From assembly GCF_009827395.1 (NCBI RefSeq), contig NZ_WTYX01000002.1, positions 186,001-250,000 of the forward strand: 64,000 nt of DNA. The letters run 5' to 3'. The DNA is from Pontixanthobacter aquaemixtae. Lineage in GTDB: Bacteria; Pseudomonadota; Alphaproteobacteria; Sphingomonadales; Sphingomonadaceae. Shown piece after piece: positions 38,552 through 48,249 of the stretch. Within the stretch, counting starts at the first letter, position 1. The number at the start of each line of letters is the position of its first letter. The notes under the pieces were generated by a model. It was not told the origin of the DNA. It made no database searches and saw only the letters and a list, made by a program, of their open reading frames with translations. Both the position numbers and the translations under genes were made by a program.

Positions 38552-41407
38552 ATGGCCGACAAAAACCACCTCTATCTCGTCGATGGCTCCGCCTATATCT
38601 TCCGCGCCTATCATCGGTTGCCGCCGCTAACCGATCCCGAAGGGACCCCGGTGGGCGCGGTTTATGGTTATACAACAATGCTTTGGAAACTGGCGGACGA
38701 TCTCGACGCGGCGGAGGGTCCGACTCACCTTGCAGTGATTCTCGACAAGTCGGGGCGCTCTTTCCGCAATGATATCTATCCGGAATATAAGGCGAATCGT
38801 CCCCCTGCCCCCGAGGATCTGGTTCCCCAATTTCCGCTGATTCGCGATGCGACTCGCGCTTTCAGCCTCGAATGTATCGAGGAAGAAGGGCTGGAGGCCG
38901 ATGATCTGATCGCCTCCTATGCGCGCAAGGCCGCTGCCGATGGGTGGGATGTGACCATTGTCTCTTCCGACAAGGATCTGATGCAGCTGGTCAGCGAAGG
39001 CGACGATAGCACCGGCCGTATCGACATGCTCGATACGATGAAGAACCAGCGCATTTCGATTCCCGAAGTGGAGGAAAAATTCGGCGTCGGTCCCGAACTG
39101 GTGGGCGATGTTCTGGCGCTGATGGGCGATACGGCGGACAATATTCCGGGCATTTTCGGTGTCGGGCCGAAGACGGCAACCAAGCTGATCCAGGAACACG
39201 GCAACCTGACCGCGGCGCTCGATTCGGCGCCCGACATGAAAAAGTCCAAGCTCAAAGAGAGGCTGCTTGAACATCGCGCCGATGCCGAACTCAGCCGCGT
39301 GCTGGTGACGCTCAAGGAAGATTGCGATTTGCCGGTCGCGCTGGAGGATTTCAAACTGGACGGCGTGCCGCCAGAACCGCTCGCGGCGTTTCTCCAGAAG
39401 CACGGGTTTACCAGCCTGCTGCGCCGTCTTGATGCGGGCAGCGGCAGCCCCGAACGCCCGACAAATCTGAATCCGGCCAAGCCGGTAACCGCCGGGGTTG
39501 CTGGCGACGAACATGGCAACCGGCAGGATGTGCCCGAAATGCCTGCGGTTGATCGTTCAGCCTATGAATGCGTGCAGGATCGCGCCGCGCTCGATCGCTG
39601 GATCGAAAAATGCCTCGCCGCGCGGATCGTTGCGGTCGACACCGAAACCAGCGGGCTCGATGCGATGCAGGCGGAATTGGTGGGGATCAGTCTGGCCACC
39701 GGGCCGAATGAAGCATGCTATATCCCGCTCGCACATCACAATGAAGGCGGCGGCGGCAGCGATATGTTTGCCGAGAAACCAAAGCAGATCGATCGCGATG
39801 AAGCGCTGGAGGCATTGCGAGCGATGCTGGCGAGCGATTCGGTGATCAAGATCGGGCAGAACATCAAATATGATCTCAATGTTCTGGCGCGCTATGGTGT
39901 CGAGGTCACGCCCATCGATGACACGATGATTATCAGCTTCGCGCTCGATGCCGGGCGCGGCGAAGCCGGCATCGGGGGCGGCCACGGGATGGATGAATTG
40001 TCCGTCCGCCATCTCGGCCACACGCCGCTATCGTTCAAGGAGATTTGCGGCACCGGCAAGAAAGCGATCCCGTTTGGCGAAGTCGCGCTGGACCGCGCAA
40101 CCGAATATGCCGCCGAAGATGCCGACGTTACCTGGCGCCTGCACAAACATTTGAAACCGCGTCTGGCGATTGAAGGCGGGAGCAAAGTCTATGAGCGCGT
40201 TGATCGCCCGTTGATCCCCGTTGTTGCGCAGATGGAGCGGCACGGGATCAAAGTTGATCACGCGCAGCTGGCCAAATTGTCCGGCGATTTCGCCACCGAA
40301 ATAGGCAAGCTGGAAACGCAGATCCATCAGGATGCGGGCGAAGAGTTTACCATTGGCAGCCCCAAACAGCTGGGCACGATCCTGTTCGAAAAGCTCGGCC
40401 ATAAGGGCGGGCGCAAGGGCAAGAGCGGGCAATATTCGACCGACCAGTCGGTGCTGGAAAAGCTCGCCGGTGACGGCGCGGAAATTGCCACGCGGGTGCT
40501 CGAATGGCGCCAGCTGAGCAAGCTCAAATCCACCTATACCGATGCGCTGCAAGCCGCGATCAATCCCGAAACGGGCCGCGTGCACACCAGTTACAGCCTG
40601 GTCGGTGCGCAAACCGGGCGGCTGTCATCGACCGACCCGAACTTGCAGAATATCCCGATCCGCACAGAGATCGGGCGGCAAATCCGCGAAGCGTTTGTGG
40701 CCGAGCCGGGCAATGTCCTGCTGGCTGCCGACTATTCGCAGATCGAATTGCGTCTGGCCGCGCATATGGCCGATGTCCCCTCGCTCAAAGAAGCGTTCAA
40801 AGAGGGGGAGGACATTCACGCGCGCACCGCCAAGGAAATGTATGGCGAAGTTGACCGTGACACGCGCGCCAAAGCCAAGACCATCAATTTCGCGATCCTC
40901 TATGGCATTTCGCGCTGGGGCCTTGCGGGGCGGCTGGGCGTTGAACCGGACGAGGCGCAGGAAGTGATCGACACCTATTTCGCGCGCTTTCCCGGTATCC
41001 AGAATTACATTTCCGAAACGCTGATGGCGGTAAAGGAACGCGGCTATTCGGAAACGCTGTTCGGGCGCAAAACATGGTTCCCGCGGATCAATTCAAAGAA
41101 CCAGGCCGAACGCCAGGGCAGCGAACGCGCGGCGATCAATGCGCCGATCCAGGGCACCAGCGCCGATATCATCAAGCGCGCCATGGCCCGGATGATGCCC
41201 ACGCTGGACGATGCCGGTTTGGGCCATGTGAAAATGCTGCTGCAAGTGCATGACGAACTGGTCTTCGAATTGCCCGAAGGCGATGTCGAAGCCGCCAGCA
41301 CGGTGATCGAGAAAGTGATGGCAGAGGCGGCCGAACCCGCGGTGAAACTGTCCGTTCCGCTGGGTATCGACATCGGTTCGGGAAACAGTTGGGGCGCCGC
41401 GCATTAG
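38552..41407 (+). CDS. polA: DNA polymerase I
   Basis: A 951-residue repair and primer-removal polymerase. The N-terminal 5'-3' exonuclease domain opens LYLVDGSAYIFRAYHRL. The central 3'-5' exonuclease domain keeps the DTETSGLDA motif and an AAEDADVTWRL block, so proofreading is likely active. The polymerase domain has the LLAADYSQIELRLAAH motif A, the RDTRAKAKTINFAILYG O-helix and LLQVHDELVFELP motif C. The ATG at 38552 gives the usual MADKNHLYLVDG beginning; an ATG three codons earlier exists. It is monocistronic and followed by an MscS gene. Confidence 0.97.
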   Translation: MADKNHLYLVDGSAYIFRAYHRLPPLTDPEGTPVGAVYGYTTMLWKLADDLDAAEGPTHLAVILDKSGRSFRNDIYPEYKANRPPAPEDLVPQFPLIRDATRAFSLECIEEEGLEADDLIASYARKAAADGWDVTIVSSDKDLMQLVSEGDDSTGRIDMLDTMKNQRISIPEVEEKFGVGPELVGDVLALMGDTADNIPGIFGVGPKTATKLIQEHGNLTAALDSAPDMKKSKLKERLLEHRADAELSRVLVTLKEDCDLPVALEDFKLDGVPPEPLAAFLQKHGFTSLLRRLDAGSGSPERPTNLNPAKPVTAGVAGDEHGNRQDVPEMPAVDRSAYECVQDRAALDRWIEKCLAARIVAVDTETSGLDAMQAELVGISLATGPNEACYIPLAHHNEGGGGSDMFAEKPKQIDRDEALEALRAMLASDSVIKIGQNIKYDLNVLARYGVEVTPIDDTMIISFALDAGRGEAGIGGGHGMDELSVRHLGHTPLSFKEICGTGKKAIPFGEVALDRATEYAAEDADVTWRLHKHLKPRLAIEGGSKVYERVDRPLIPVVAQMERHGIKVDHAQLAKLSGDFATEIGKLETQIHQDAGEEFTIGSPKQLGTILFEKLGHKGGRKGKSGQYSTDQSVLEKLAGDGAEIATRVLEWRQLSKLKSTYTDALQAAINPETGRVHTSYSLVGAQTGRLSSTDPNLQNIPIRTEIGRQIREAFVAEPGNVLLAADYSQIELRLAAHMADVPSLKEAFKEGEDIHARTAKEMYGEVDRDTRAKAKTINFAILYGISRWGLAGRLGVEPDEAQEVIDTYFARFPGIQNYISETLMAVKERGYSETLFGRKTWFPRINSKNQAERQGSERAAINAPIQGTSADIIKRAMARMMPTLDDAGLGHVKMLLQVHDELVFELPEGDVEAASTVIEKVMAEAAEPAVKLSVPLGIDIGSGNSWGAAH

Positions 41408-41490
41408 GATAGTATGCCCCCACCAACGCGCACGCTGACGTGCCCGTTTGATAACCCCCTTTAACCGCTGACACCGAAACGAGCGCATTT

Positions 41491-42570
41491 ATGTTTGATC
41501 GATTCCACCCTTCCAACTGGACCATCGCATGGGACGAGGTCACGATAGCCGCGATTGCCCTGACCATTGCGGTGATCGTCGCCTATCTGTTGTACCGGGT
41601 GGTTTTCACGATTTTGGGCCGCGTAACCAGAATGTCCGAAACAACATCGGACGAGCTGGTGTTGGAACGCATCCGGCGGCCGATCAAATGGTCGCTGATC
41701 GCCATTGCAATTACCGTGGTGGCGCAAGGCAATGACTCGCTCGCCTTTGTGTGGGAGCCGGTGGCGCGGTTCGTCCGCCCCGCTCTGCTCGGGTGGATCG
41801 TCTATACGCTGGTCAAAGCGTTCACCGCGGCGATGGAAATCAGGTTGGAGGCATCGGACGATCCGGTTGCCGTGCGCAGCCGCCGCACGCGCATTTCGAT
41901 CCTGTCGCGCACCGCGACTTTCGCGATTGTCTTCATCACCGTCGGCCTGATGCTGTTCAGTATTCCCAGCGTGCAAAGCATCGGGACCACTCTTCTCGCC
42001 TCTGCCGGTCTCGCCGCATTGGCAGTGGGCGCAGCAGCGCAGCCCACGCTCAAATCGCTGATCGGCGGTTTGCAGATTGCGCTGACAGAGCCGCTGCGGA
42101 TCGGAGATCTGGTGGTGATCGATGGCCATACCGGCCGCGTCGAAGAAATCCGCATGAGCTTTCTGACAGTGCGGACATGGGATGAACGCGCGATCATCGT
42201 CCCCACCGGCAGCGTGCTCGATTCCACCTTTGAAAACTGGTCGCGCAAAAGCGAGAAGCTGACCGGCCCGGTCATGCTGCATCTGGACCCGGCCACGCAG
42301 ATCGAACCGATCCGCAAGGAGTTCCTGCGCTTCATCGACACGCAAGAGGAATGGGACCAGCGCACTGCGGCCCTGCTGATGACCGAAGCCTATCCCGAAA
42401 GCATCGAACTGCGCCTTTCAATGAGCGCGCGGACCATCGCCGATCTGTTCGCGTTGCGCTGCGCCGTGCGCGAACATATGATCGAGTGGCTGCGCGAGGA
42501 ATTGCCCGACGCGCTGATCCGTCACCGGCTTGAAGTGCCCAACGGCCATCCCAAGGCGGGCGAGCCCTAG
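41491..42570 (+). CDS. Small-conductance mechanosensitive channel (MscS family)
   Basis: A 359-residue inner-membrane channel that opens under membrane tension on hypo-osmotic shock. About four or five transmembrane helices precede the pore helix region (IGTTLLASAGLAALAVGAAAQPTLKSLIGGLQIALTEPLRIGDLVVI), which has the Gly/Ala packing of TM3. A beta domain (GHTGRVEEIRMSFLTVRTWDERAIIVPTG) and a C-terminal alpha/beta vestibule follow. It lies 83 bp after polA and converges with the CDC48-like gene. Confidence 0.92.
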   Translation: MFDRFHPSNWTIAWDEVTIAAIALTIAVIVAYLLYRVVFTILGRVTRMSETTSDELVLERIRRPIKWSLIAIAITVVAQGNDSLAFVWEPVARFVRPALLGWIVYTLVKAFTAAMEIRLEASDDPVAVRSRRTRISILSRTATFAIVFITVGLMLFSIPSVQSIGTTLLASAGLAALAVGAAAQPTLKSLIGGLQIALTEPLRIGDLVVIDGHTGRVEEIRMSFLTVRTWDERAIIVPTGSVLDSTFENWSRKSEKLTGPVMLHLDPATQIEPIRKEFLRFIDTQEEWDQRTAALLMTEAYPESIELRLSMSARTIADLFALRCAVREHMIEWLREELPDALIRHRLEVPNGHPKAGEP

Positions 42571-42592
42571 GGCCAGAGCATCACGCCGCTGG

Positions 42593-44908
42593 CTACTCCA
42601 CCCCGCCGTGTTTTTTATCGCGCGTCGGTTCGATCATCCCGTCATGGACAAAGCCAATCGGATTGACCTGCGCCGCGCGCTTTTTCAGCTCGCCGCGCAT
42701 CTTCTTGTATTCCGTTTCCATCTGGTTGGTCACGGTCGCGCGTGAATCCTTGAGAGCTTCGGCGAAATCGCCGGCATTCACTTCTTTCACGTCGCTCCCG
42801 GCCCGGCGCAGGGCGTTGAGGCCGGCGCGGCGAACCACATCTTCCAGATCGGCGCCGGTGAAGCGATCGGTTTTCGCGGCGATGTCCGCCAGGCTCACAT
42901 CATCGGCAAGCGGCATATCCTGCGCATGGATGCCCAATATCTGCTCGCGGCCCGGCTTGTCGGGCGTGCCGACATAGACCAGTTCGTCGAACCTTCCCGG
43001 GCGCAGAAGTGCCGGATCGACCAGAGTCGGACGATTGGTTGCACCGATGACAATCACCGATTGCAGTTCTTCCAGCCCGTCCATTTCGGCAAGGATCGTA
43101 TTGACCACGCGCCCTGTGACTTGCGGTTCGCCCTGCCCGCTGCCGCGCGCGGGGACGAGACTGTCAATCTCGTCAATGAACACGACGCAGGGCGCGACGG
43201 AGCGGGCACGCTGGAACATGCGGGCGATTTGCTGTTCGCTTTCGCCGTACCACTTGCTCAAAAGGTCAGAGCTTTTCATCGAAATGAAATTGGCTTCGCC
43301 TTCCTTGGCAACCGCTTTGGCGAGCAAGGTCTTGCCGGTACCGGGCGGGCCATAGAGCAGAAAGCCCTTGGCCGCGCGGATGCCCAGGCGTTCGAATGCA
43401 TCGGGGTTCTTGAGCGGCAGCTCGATACCCTCTTGCAGCTTCTCGATTGCGTCATCGACGCCGCCAATATTGTCCCACCCGACATTGGGCACTTGCACCA
43501 TAACTTCACGCATCGCCGAAGGCTGCACGCGTTTGAGCGCTTCGAAGAAATCTTCGCGGGTGACACATAATTCGTCGAGCACATCTTGCGGAACGGTGCG
43601 CGCATCCAGATCAAGCTTGGGCATGATCCGGCGAACCGCCTCTATCGCGGCTTCGCGCGCCAGAGCGGCAATATCGGCCCCGACAAATCCATGCGTGGTC
43701 TTGGCCAGTTCGGTCAGATTGACTTTATCACCCAAAGGCATGCCGCGCGTATGGATGGCCAGAATTTCGCGGCGGCCCTTCTCGTCGGGCACACCGATCA
43801 CGATCTCGCGATCGAAGCGGCCGGGGCGGCGCAGCGCCTCGTCCATCGCATCGGGGCGATTGGTGGCTGCGATCACGACAAGGTTCGAACGCGCTTCCAG
43901 CCCGTCCATCAAAGTCAGCAATTGCGCGACCAGCCGCTTTTCCGCTTCGCCGGGGGTCTGCGTGCGTTTGGGCGCGATCGAGTCGATCTCGTCGATAAAG
44001 ATTATTGCAGGGGCAACGCGGGTTGCCTCTTCGAAGACTTCGCGCAGTTTCTTTTCGCTTTCGCCATAGCCCGATCCCATGATCTCGGGGCCGTTAATGG
44101 TGAAGAACTCTGCATCGCTTTCATTGGCCACCGCTTGCGCCAGCCGGGTTTTGCCCGTTCCCGGCGGACCGTGGAGGAGAACGCCCTTTGGCGGATCGAC
44201 ACCAAGCCGGGTGAACAATTCGGGATAGCGCAGCGGCAATTCGACCATTTCGCGCAATTGCTTGATCGTATCGCCAATGCCGCCAACATCGTCATAATTC
44301 ACGCCCGCACGCGCATCGCGCGGCTCTTCAAATTCGGCGCGCAATTCGACTTCGGTTTCTTCGTCGATATGGACGATACCCTTGGGCACGGTCGAAACCA
44401 CGCTGAGGCGGATCTGGGTCAGCGCATAGGCAGGCGCGTTGAACATGCGCTGCACATCCGCGGGCATGTTCTGCACCGGCTGCTGTCCGGTCGTTGCCAC
44501 AAGGTCGCCCGCGACAACGGGCTTGCGGAAGAAATTGCGCTTGAGCGCTTGCGACGGGCCCTGCAGCCGCATCTCGCGTTGTGCAGGTGCGAAGACGACG
44601 CGCTTTGCGGGCTTCGATTTGGCCGCAACAATCTGGACATGTTCGCCCGATGCCGCTTCGGCATTGCCGCGCTGCAGACCGTCGAGCCGGATGACATCAA
44701 GCGACTGGTCTTCATCATAAGCGCCCATTGCCACCGCCACAGTGCTGCGTTTGCCGGTGATTTCGACCACATCGCCTTCGGTGATTCCCAGCGCCTGAAA
44801 GGCAGAGCGCGGCATCCGGGCTATGCCCTGTCCGCTTTCTTCCTGCCGCGCGGCTGCCACTTGCAATCGAGCCGTCTTTTCCTTTGCCGCCGCGTCTTTT
44901 TTCGCCAT
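42593..44908 (-). CDS. CDC48/p97-type AAA+ ATPase (VCP-like)
   Basis: A 771-residue double-ring AAA+ unfoldase. The N-terminal domain (about 1-190) has the double-psi barrel RMPRSAFQALGITEGDVVEI of CDC48. D1 and D2 each carry a Walker A (GPPGTGKT), a Walker B (FIDEID) and an arginine-finger RRPGRFD or RPGRFD. Both cassettes look complete. CDC48 is typical of archaea and eukaryotes but is found in some alphaproteobacteria, so this is an ancestral transfer or retained gene (inference). An ATG at 44908 is preferred to the preceding TTG. Likely partners and substrates in bacteria are unknown. Confidence 0.93.
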   Translation of the reverse strand: MAKKDAAAKEKTARLQVAAARQEESGQGIARMPRSAFQALGITEGDVVEITGKRSTVAVAMGAYDEDQSLDVIRLDGLQRGNAEAASGEHVQIVAAKSKPAKRVVFAPAQREMRLQGPSQALKRNFFRKPVVAGDLVATTGQQPVQNMPADVQRMFNAPAYALTQIRLSVVSTVPKGIVHIDEETEVELRAEFEEPRDARAGVNYDDVGGIGDTIKQLREMVELPLRYPELFTRLGVDPPKGVLLHGPPGTGKTRLAQAVANESDAEFFTINGPEIMGSGYGESEKKLREVFEEATRVAPAIIFIDEIDSIAPKRTQTPGEAEKRLVAQLLTLMDGLEARSNLVVIAATNRPDAMDEALRRPGRFDREIVIGVPDEKGRREILAIHTRGMPLGDKVNLTELAKTTHGFVGADIAALAREAAIEAVRRIMPKLDLDARTVPQDVLDELCVTREDFFEALKRVQPSAMREVMVQVPNVGWDNIGGVDDAIEKLQEGIELPLKNPDAFERLGIRAAKGFLLYGPPGTGKTLLAKAVAKEGEANFISMKSSDLLSKWYGESEQQIARMFQRARSVAPCVVFIDEIDSLVPARGSGQGEPQVTGRVVNTILAEMDGLEELQSVIVIGATNRPTLVDPALLRPGRFDELVYVGTPDKPGREQILGIHAQDMPLADDVSLADIAAKTDRFTGADLEDVVRRAGLNALRRAGSDVKEVNAGDFAEALKDSRATVTNQMETEYKKMRGELKKRAAQVNPIGFVHDGMIEPTRDKKHGGVE

Positions 44909-45349
44909 CAAGCACCCGTTCCGTGAATCATATTATGTGTTTGCAAGCCTCTAGCTAGGAACAGCGCGCGTCCGATGCAAATGGCGATTTGACGCCCCTG
45001 CCCGCAACGCGGACAAAAAAAGGCCCGGTCGTCGCCGACCGGGCCTGAAAAAGTTTGGGAGAGGATGCCTAAAAGGCCCGTCCTAAATGGGGCAAATTGA
45101 TTTATGCTGCAAGTGCGAAAAGAGCATTGATTGTTGCAAAAGATGCAACTGGTCTGGCGCACAAAGCAATCCGGCTCAAATGCTTTAGGCCCTATGGCTA
45201 ACGATCAGCTTGCCGGGCGAAAGGGCACAGCGCGTGATCCATCGGGCCCATCGCTTGATGACAGGCGCGCGGCCAATCGCTATGCGCAAATACTGCAATT
45301 CCAGACCGGTAGCCCGCTTGCGCAGGCTTGCCGAAACCCAAGGTGATTT
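44909..45349. other. Intergenic region with orphan terminator and possible sRNA
   Basis: 441 bp without a convincing ORF. At 45015-45045 a 9-bp GC stem followed on the minus strand by seven T residues is a terminator with no protein gene upstream of it on that strand. A GTTGCA/TGCAAC hairpin lies at 45133-45149. Together they suggest a minus-strand small RNA or very short ORF between about 45160 and 45015. Confidence 0.45.
45015..45045 (-). terminator. Rho-independent terminator without an assigned gene
   Basis: GGCCCGGTC, 6-base loop, GACCGGGCC, followed on the minus strand by TTTTTTT. It lies upstream of the CDC48-like start, so it should end a transcript that begins to its right. Confidence 0.8.
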
Positions 45350-46057
45350 ATGCAAAAAATCTTTCCCGACGCCAAATCCGCGCTCGACGGTATTCTGCAC
45401 GATAACATGCTGATTGCGTCTGGCGGTTTCGGCCTGTGCGGAATTCCCGAACGGCTGCTCGATGCCATTCGCGACAGCGGGATTACCGGGCTGACATTCG
45501 CCAGCAACAATGCCGGGATCGACAATGAAGGTATCGGCAAGCTGTTGCGCACCAAGCAGGTCAAGAAGATGATCGCGTCCTATGTTGGCGAGAACAAGGA
45601 GTTTGAACGCCAATATCTTGCCGGCGAGCTCGAAGTCGAATTTTGCCCGCAAGGGACGCTGGCCGAACGGATGCGCGCGGGCGGCGCAGGCATTCCCGGC
45701 TTCTACACCAAGACCGGCGTCGGCACGCAGGTGGCAGAGGGCAAAGAAGTCAAAAGCTTCAATGGCGAGGATTATATTCTCGAACACGGACTGTTCGCGG
45801 ATCTGGCGATCGTCAAAGCGTGGAAAGCCGATGAAACCGGCAATCTCGTGTTCCGCAAAACCGCGCGCAATTTCAATCTCCCCGCGGCGACATGCGGCAA
45901 AATCTGCGTAGTCGAAGTCGAAGAGGTGGTCCCCAACGGAACGCTCGATCCCGATTCGATCCATTTGCCCGGCGTCTATGTCCAGCGGATGATCGTGGGT
46001 GCGCCATATGACAAGAAAATCGAATTCCGCACTGTGCGCGAGCGCGAGGCCGCCTGA
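45350..46057 (+). CDS. scoA: 3-oxoacid CoA-transferase subunit A
   Basis: The 235-residue alpha subunit of succinyl-CoA:3-ketoacid CoA transferase, which activates acetoacetate for use. The GGFGLCGIPERLLDAI oxyanion loop region, TFASNNAGID, PQGTLAERMRAGGAGIPGFYTKTGVGT and KAWKADETGNLVFRKTARNFN are characteristic. Subunit B is encoded at 47129 but is separated by a lipoprotein gene, starting only 6 bases after this one ends, so all three should share a transcript. Confidence 0.95.
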   Translation: MQKIFPDAKSALDGILHDNMLIASGGFGLCGIPERLLDAIRDSGITGLTFASNNAGIDNEGIGKLLRTKQVKKMIASYVGENKEFERQYLAGELEVEFCPQGTLAERMRAGGAGIPGFYTKTGVGTQVAEGKEVKSFNGEDYILEHGLFADLAIVKAWKADETGNLVFRKTARNFNLPAATCGKICVVEVEEVVPNGTLDPDSIHLPGVYVQRMIVGAPYDKKIEFRTVREREAA

Positions 46058-46063
46058 CGGACG

Positions 46064-47125
46064 ATGCGCGACATGGGCCGGTCACTCTTCCGATTTGCGC
46101 TGATCGCGGCAAGCCTGCCCTTGCTTGGCGGCTGCGTGGCGGCGCTGGTGCCGGTGGTGGCCAGCGGCACATTGATCGGCAAGCAGCAGCTGGATGACAA
46201 GGAAGAAGATGGCGAAATCGCTGCAGAAGAAATCGCGGCGGTAGAGCCGGAGCAAATGCCCGAACCGGCACCGGTTGCGGCGGCAACACCGGCTGCGCCA
46301 GAACCGCCCGCGGACCCGGTCGAAACCGCAGCAGGCGAGCTGCCACCGGCGGAGGGCGAAGCGCCTTCATCCGAAATGGCCGCGCAGGACGCGCCAACCG
46401 AAGATGCATCGAGCGAAGATGCGCCAACGGTGGCAACCGCTTTCGCTGACATACCCGCTTCTACCCCGACCATAGAGCCCCCTACTTCGCAAGCGCCGGT
46501 TGCAACGGCAGAACCTACTGCCCCCGAGGTGACAAGGCCTTCGCCCCCGCCTGGCCCGACCGATTTGCGCGCCTATGATGCGCTCTATTCCTATGTCGAA
46601 TCGCAGGCGCGGCGCGATCCGGTGGAAAGTTCGCGGCAATCGGCCATTCTGGCATCGCCCGGATCGCTCAGCCCGCAGCGCACCGATTGCAGCATTCGTC
46701 CGCCCGCAGTTCTGTTCGATCTCGACTATGGCGACCAGCCTTTCGACACATCGAAAACGCCGCGCGCCAATCCCGCTCTGGCGGGGATTCTGGCCGCGAT
46801 GCGCCTGCAGGAGATCGAGATATTCTGGATTTCGGAGCAATCCGCGATTGCCGCGGGCTCCATTCGCAAAGCGTTGGTTGCCAGCGGGCTCGACACGCAG
46901 GGCCGCGACGGATTGCTGCTGATGCGCCGTTCGGATGATCGCAAGCAATCGCGCCGCCGCGAACTTTCCGAAACGCATTGCCTGCTCGCCATCGGGGGCG
47001 ACCGGCGCGCGGATTTTGACGAATTGTACCTTTATCTCAAAGATGAAAATACCGCCCAACCGCTGGAAGAGCTGATCGGTGCCGGGTGGTTTATAACTCC
47101 ATTACCTCTGACCGAAGGACCCTAA
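46064..47125 (+). CDS. Lipoprotein with HAD-like C-terminal domain, inserted between scoA and scoB
   Basis: A 353-residue protein. The signal peptide ends LGGC (Cys24), so it is a lipoprotein. Residues 45-170 are a long Pro/Ala/Glu-rich linker. The C-terminal part (about 175-353) has PPAVLFDLDYGDQPFD, a DxD-like nucleophile motif of HAD phosphatases, then EIEIFWISEQS and GRDGLLLMRRSDDRKQSRR. This is the order of motifs I, II and III seen in acid-phosphatase-like HAD proteins. Activity is not assured. Placement inside the CoA-transferase operon is odd for a lipoprotein and may only reflect shared expression. The ATG at 46073 is an alternative start. Confidence 0.72.
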   Translation: MRDMGRSLFRFALIAASLPLLGGCVAALVPVVASGTLIGKQQLDDKEEDGEIAAEEIAAVEPEQMPEPAPVAAATPAAPEPPADPVETAAGELPPAEGEAPSSEMAAQDAPTEDASSEDAPTVATAFADIPASTPTIEPPTSQAPVATAEPTAPEVTRPSPPPGPTDLRAYDALYSYVESQARRDPVESSRQSAILASPGSLSPQRTDCSIRPPAVLFDLDYGDQPFDTSKTPRANPALAGILAAMRLQEIEIFWISEQSAIAAGSIRKALVASGLDTQGRDGLLLMRRSDDRKQSRRRELSETHCLLAIGGDRRADFDELYLYLKDENTAQPLEELIGAGWFITPLPLTEGP

Positions 47126-47128
47126 GAC

Positions 47129-47785
47129 ATGGCCAATGAAGCCGCAGGCTGGACCCGCGATCAAATGGCAGCACGCGCTGCGCAGGAATTGCAGGATGGA
47201 TATTATGTCAATCTCGGCATCGGCATCCCCACGCTGGTCGCCAACCATATTCCCGGCGGCATGCAGGTAACGCTGCAATCGGAAAACGGGATGCTGGGCA
47301 TCGGCCCCTTCCCTTACGATGACGAGGTGGATGCCGATCTGATCAATGCCGGAAAGCAGACGATCAGCGAGCTTCCTCATTCGGCCTATTTCGATAGCGC
47401 AGCCAGCTTCGCGATGATCCGCGGCGGGCATATCGATCTGACCGTGCTGGGCGCGATGGAAGTCGCGGAAAATGGCGACATCGCAAACTGGATGATCCCC
47501 GGCAAAATGATCAAAGGGATGGGCGGCGCGATGGATCTTGTCGCGGGGGTGAAGAAGATCATCGTGGTGATGGATCACGTCAGCAAAGCGGGCGATCCCA
47601 AATTCATTCCCCAATGCACTTTGCCGCTGACCGGCCAGAATGTGATCGATATGATCATCACCGATCTTTGTGTGTTTCACAGGCCCGATCACGACAGCCC
47701 GTTCAAACTGATCGAACTGGCGCCGGGAGTGACCGCCGATGAAGTGGCCGCAAAGACCACCGCGAAATACGAGGTGGCGCTGTAA
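47129..47785 (+). CDS. scoB: 3-oxoacid CoA-transferase subunit B
   Basis: The 218-residue beta subunit. It carries the catalytic glutamate in [12 protein letters not shown], the [16 protein letters not shown]-terminal motif, the [14 protein letters not shown] segment and [16 protein letters not shown]. It starts 3 bases after the lipoprotein gene and ends 2 bases before the next membrane-protein gene, so it lies within one tightly packed transcript with scoA and perhaps the class III CoA-transferase. Confidence 0.95.
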   Translation: MANEAAGWTRDQMAARAAQELQDGYYVNLGIGIPTLVANHIPGGMQVTLQSENGMLGIGPFPYDDEVDADLINAGKQTISELPHSAYFDSAASFAMIRGGHIDLTVLGAMEVAENGDIANWMIPGKMIKGMGGAMDLVAGVKKIIVVMDHVSKAGDPKFIPQCTLPLTGQNVIDMIITDLCVFHRPDHDSPFKLIELAPGVTADEVAAKTTAKYEVAL

Positions 47786-47787
47786 GC

Positions 47788-48249
47788 ATGGGGCGCGTTC
47801 CAGCCAATGAGGGAACGCCCTGGCTCATTGGCGGAGCGTGGCTGTCACTCGCAGCATCGCTTCTCCATATCCTTTGCATCTTCGGCGGAGAGAAGTGGTA
47901 TCGCTTCTTCGGCGCGGGCGAGGAAATCGCCATGGCCGCAGCGCGCGGCGAAATCTGGCCGCATATAATGACGCTCGGCATCGCGGCTGTACTGGCGATC
48001 TGGGCGCTGTTCGCCTTTTCCGGCGCGGGAAAATTTGCGCGCCTTCCGCTTCTGCGGACTGCGCTGGTCCTGATATCCGCGATCTACCTGCTGCGCGGCT
48101 TGGCCCTGGTCCCGCTGCATCTGTGGAAGCCAGAGCTCACCGATGCTTTCACATTTTGGTCCTCACTCGTGGTTCTGGCCTATGGCATTGCTTATGGCGT
48201 GGGGACTTGGAAAGCATGGCCTGCCATGTCTGGCGGGAGCGGCCGGTGA
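47788..48249 (+). CDS. Four-helix membrane protein of unknown function
   Basis: A 153-residue protein with transmembrane segments at about 13-32, 52-72, 82-103 and 118-140. The first loop (GGEKWYRFFGAGEEIAMAAARGEIWPHIMT) is the most distinctive part. It begins 2 bases after scoB and ends in a GTGA overlap with the class III CoA-transferase gene, so its translation is coupled. No known function; the small membrane family is common in sphingomonads by impression only. Confidence 0.72.
   Translation: MGRVPANEGTPWLIGGAWLSLAASLLHILCIFGGEKWYRFFGAGEEIAMAAARGEIWPHIMTLGIAAVLAIWALFAFSGAGKFARLPLLRTALVLISAIYLLRGLALVPLHLWKPELTDAFTFWSSLVVLAYGIAYGVGTWKAWPAMSGGSGR

Noticed and set aside
44908-45162. 84-codon minus-strand frame upstream of the CDC48-like gene
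   Set aside because: It spans a strong terminator hairpin and has no ribosome binding site, so translation is unlikely.
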